Below the pieces are notes generated by a model. The model searched no databases. It worked only from the letters and a program-made list of their open reading frames with translations, and was not told the origin of the DNA. A program made the translations under genes and the position numbers. Below are positions 59,926 to 64,000 of a stretch of DNA of 64,000 bases, piece after piece. Source of the stretch: Hippophae tibetana (lineage: Eukaryota; Streptophyta; Magnoliopsida; Rosales; Elaeagnaceae). Location: positions 3,991,001-4,055,000 of the forward strand of contig CM072809.1 of assembly GCA_037013495.1 (NCBI GenBank). The letters run 5' to 3'. Position 1 is the first letter of the stretch. The number at the start of each line of letters is the position of its first letter.

Positions 59926-62900
59926 TATGTGAGAGACAGAGTAGTTCACAGAGAGGTTCAAAGGTTCAGCTCAAAATATGGAATTCTGGAACTGGTTCAC
60001 CATGTTTGATTATTCTCAGGGAACGTGTTAGAATGAATGGAATAAGGAGAGGGAAAGAGAAAGAGGGCTTTTCCAAGGCGAGAGAGATGCCTACGTTGAA
60101 GAGAGAGTGGCCTGTTCGTGTTTACGCCAGCAGGTAGTGATAAAGCTGAAGCTGGGCACATGGGACATTTTTAGAAGGACATTTTTAGATGGTTTCTGAA
60201 GGTGGGTCCCAAGTTAAAATGCCGACAAATAATCACATTGTTCAGTTGATCTCTCAGGTTTCACGGAATCACAAGCTCTTCTTTGGGCGTTTCAAGAACT
60301 AGAGAAAACAAATATAAGTTGTAAATTCTAATGGGCTTTTGATCATTTGCTAAGTTGCTTTGTGACAGAGAGACGATGATGGTGAGCTAGAGATTAAATG
60401 GTGTGTGTGGTTGGGGAAGTGATTTCCTTTCCTTTTATCTAAAGCTTGTTGTTTAAGAAAACAGTGAGGCAGAGTAACCAAGCAAGCAATGAGAGAAAAA
60501 AAGGTTCTCTCGATTTTCTCTATTTGGCCACACAATCACTCACCTTATGTGCGTGAATGTGTGTGTAAAAAGATTTGTATTTTGCTTTCTTGTCAACGAT
60601 ATAAACAGTAGAGTGAATGAGAGGGTAAGAATATACAATAAAAGATATTGGGGAAAGTTTCTATAGCCACTAAATTGAAGAAAAATTATACCAGTCACGA
60701 GCATGCACATGTACCTGCGGTATATCTTAAAAATTTCTAAGAAAAAAAAACTATTAATTTCATTGCGGTGTATTTTAAAATTTAAAAAAAAAATATTAAT
60801 TTTATTAAAATTGATATTTTATATATAAATAAATGCATCAATCTCTATAATAATAAATAAAAATGTTATTCAACTCATACATAAACCAAATACACTTAAA
60901 TTATGCTAAATAAGAATATCATTAAATTAAAATATATATATATAAGTATTATCATAATATAAATTGTTATTATTAAAATAATATTTGATTAACTATTGAT
61001 AATTTTATATGATAACAATGAAACTAAAATATAATTAATGTTAAAAATAAATAAAATATTTCAAATATTTTTATTATTATAATAAAAAAAATATTCTTAT
61101 GCTAATATTATTATCCTTATAAAAATTGCTTATATTCATTATATTAGAAAATATATGTTTTTTTTTTTTTTTGCTTAAGGAAATTTTAAAAACAATTGTT
61201 ATCTCATACTCACCGGTGGGCACAACGATTTTCTCATCTTCTAATGTATCTTCAAAATTTACTTGAATTAGTAATAACAATAGTTGCATCTTTCATTAGT
61301 TCTTACGTATGATTATACAAATAAGAGAATAATAGTTAGAAGTCTCCGAATAACAAAGACAGCCAACATGATTGAGCTTGATTTATAACCTTTCTACTCA
61401 TCACTCTTCATTGATTAATTAATTGAAGATTTAATTAAGCCACAATATGATTAATTAATTAGATTTCACATTTCAATCATGATGGTTCGGTTTGGATTGT
61501 TGTTGCCTTTGCCGTCAAGAATAATATCCAACAAAGGCCGTGCGTCTCTCTTATTTTTCTCTGAATCTTAAGAATCCTTTATTGTTATTCATCTTTTAGA
61601 TTTTTTCTATAAAAAAAAAATTAAATTTATTTACATGCATTTTATCTAGAGTGGCATTTAGTCACGTAGGTTTTATCTAATGCGATTTTTTTTATATGTC
61701 TTCATTAAACATGTATAATTAGCTTCTTCTTTTTTTCTTTTGTTTAAATATTTTAATTTTAAATATAGATTTGTTACTTATTTGTTGTATATGATAACAC
61801 TTTGAAAGTTAAAATTTATAAAATTAATAAAATTGATTAAAATAATGCATTTCTTCTAACAATTTAAATAAATAAAAAGTTATTAAATAACGAATATTGT
61901 CAGCATTCAAACGATTCAGAAGGTGTGAATAATTATGTATGATTAAAGCTGTGTTTTTAATTTAATGAATGAATTTTTTGTCCATATATAAATAATTTAA
62001 TTAGTTTTATTTTTAATATTTTTAGTACAAAAATATATATTTATTTTTTGGTAACATAAAAATATATTCATTTATGTAGGAATAAAAATGAATATTTTTT
62101 TATAAAAAATTAAAAATAAAACTATATATATAAAAGAAATTATACACACAATTAAATCATTTTTATTTTTTCTCATGTATATACATATATATCGATAAAT
62201 AAATACAATAAATTTTATTAATAAATATATTAACTATATATATATAATCTAGATTAATAACGAAGATATTATCATATTTTAAATTTTAAATTTAATAAAA
62301 ATTATTAAAATCAATAAAAAAATTATAGTTAAATATATTTAAATTAATGATTAATAATAATTTATTAAAATTAGTTGTGTAAGAATAATCACCGTGTCCA
62401 ACAAACAACTAAATAACCACTCACGACGTTAAAAAAAACTATATTCACGACTATTTTTCCGTAACAAAAGTATATAATTAATTATAATTTAATAATACTG
62501 TTTAATAAATTATTATTATCAAAATAATTTAAAAAATAAATAATTATTATAAAAAATAATTTAAATTATGAAATTAACACCTTCCAAAATATCTATATAT
62601 ATATATATATATTCACGAATCACGATGAGATGGCCAGCTTTGCGAGACCTTTATATCCACAGTTTTCCACGTGACACATCTCTTTATCTTTTCGATCCAC
62701 TAATATCTATAATATTTTTTTGCTAAACGATCCAATAATATTTATAATTTATTTTTTGTTTACTACTAATTTATAAAATTAATTTAATTTTCTCTCTTAA
62801 AACTTTTTAGCCCTAGTATTAGCAAGTAAATGCTGAGTTTTTCGCAAGTAAAAAAAATTAAAAGTTAAGATTCTCCTACAATACACGCCAAGTCACATAA

Positions 62901-63870
62901 TTTGCAACAAATCAAAATCCTCTTTCTTTCACTTAAATTATATTATATTAATATTTTTTTATTAAAATATTATTATTTTTTATCAAAATGATTAAAATAT
63001 GAATATTTAGTAATAATAAAAGTAAAATTTAATATAAAATTGTTTAAAAAAATAATGATAATAAAATTTAAAAAAATGGTGTTTAAATATTTTTTAATTT
63101 TTAATAAAATTTAAAATTTAATTAATTATTAAAATAAAATAGTATAAATTAACTCATATTAAAAATTAATATTTTATGAATTTTTTATATTAATTATAAC
63201 TATATTATTGTTAAAAACTTGTGTTTTAATGGTTTAACAAAAAATAATATTTTAATAAAAATTATTAAAATAATATAATTTATCTTTAATTTAACACTTT
63301 TATAAAACTAATAGAATAAATAGTACCAATTCTAATCTAACAAACTAAATAACATAAAAATAATAATCTAATATAAATAATTTCTATAATATTTTTCTCT
63401 ATTATAATATACACACTCCAATTTCCTTTAAACCTTTTGCTATTAGGAAGGAAAACTATTTCTATTATAACTATTTAATCATTTCATTAAATTTATTTTA
63501 TTAAAATTATATAAGATAATACTCATAAAATATAAAATACTTTAATAATATGAAATAAAATTTAATGAATAAAATTTAATATTAAACTAATTTAAATAAT
63601 TAGAATTTAATTTAAAATAAATTATATTAATCTAAAATGTTTGAATGAAATTAATTTAATATTAAAAATCTATAAATTGAATATAAATATACAATTTTTT
63701 TGTGATTATTAATTTTAAAAAGTAATGTAAAAGTCTGCCTAATTTAATAGCTAAATATCAACAACAAGTGATTGAATATACTTTTTTTAATCTTATTTTT
63801 TTTTTCAAACAAGAAATACACATTTTTGAGTGTAGAGTAGTGATTTTTACCGACAAATTTTTGTATCATA
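59926..63870. other. Promoter flank of CIP7-like gene and AT-rich intergenic DNA
   Basis: 59926-60660 is GC-richer, purine-rich in places, and probably contains the 5' UTR and promoter of the minus-strand CIP7-like gene. 60660-63870 is low-complexity AT-rich DNA with a (TA)n tract at about 62593-62612. No gene recognised. Confidence 0.55.
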
Positions 63871-64000
63871 GGTTCCGTTTCACAAGAAAAAAAGTACATG
63901 TCTCTTTAGTTTCACTGGCTATCATATCAGCTCTTATAAGGTGATTAAATACAGGCTACCAGATGAAGAAGGTTATATTAATATACATTGTGCCGTTGGA

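Overview
The window is nuclear DNA of a flowering plant, most likely a eudicot. It is very AT-rich, its genes have short GT-AG introns, and it holds a chloroplast-type light-dependent protochlorophyllide oxidoreductase, a plant WD-repeat 44-like protein and a COP1-interacting protein 7-like protein, with Ty1/copia LTR retrotransposons and TRIMs between them. The sequence does not identify the species.

Layout. 1-1143: last two exons of a GDSL esterase/lipase (+). 1378-8929: a scrambled block with an NRAMP transporter fragment (+), a 120-bp tandem repeat, a two-LTR TRIM and a Copia element (-) both inserted in that repeat, and a BRX1 (Brix-domain) fragment (-). 10557-11147: a second TRIM array with three LTRs and two internal regions. 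12032-14098: POR gene (-, five exons) with a light-gene-like promoter. 16364-21285: WDR44-like gene (-, seven exons). 24813-29554: broken Copia element (+). 29555-43147: about 13.6 kb without a recognisable gene; it contains one compact, more GC-rich block of nested inverted repeats. 43148-48117: young, whole-looking Copia element (-). 48467-52520: old, broken Copia element (-). 54708-59925: CIP7-like gene (-, nine exons). 59926-64000: AT-rich intergenic DNA, possibly with the edge of another gene at the very end.

The host genes do not form a functional cluster. POR (chlorophyll synthesis) and CIP7 (a COP1 partner in light signalling) both belong to light responses, but in a plant genome their proximity is probably chance.

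The most informative features are the target-site duplications, which fix the retroelement ends and give an order of insertion; the mixture of intron-retaining gene fragments in the first 9 kb; a probable GC-AG intron in POR; and the unexplained inverted-repeat cluster near 36.95-37.11 kb. I saw no clearly new gene system.
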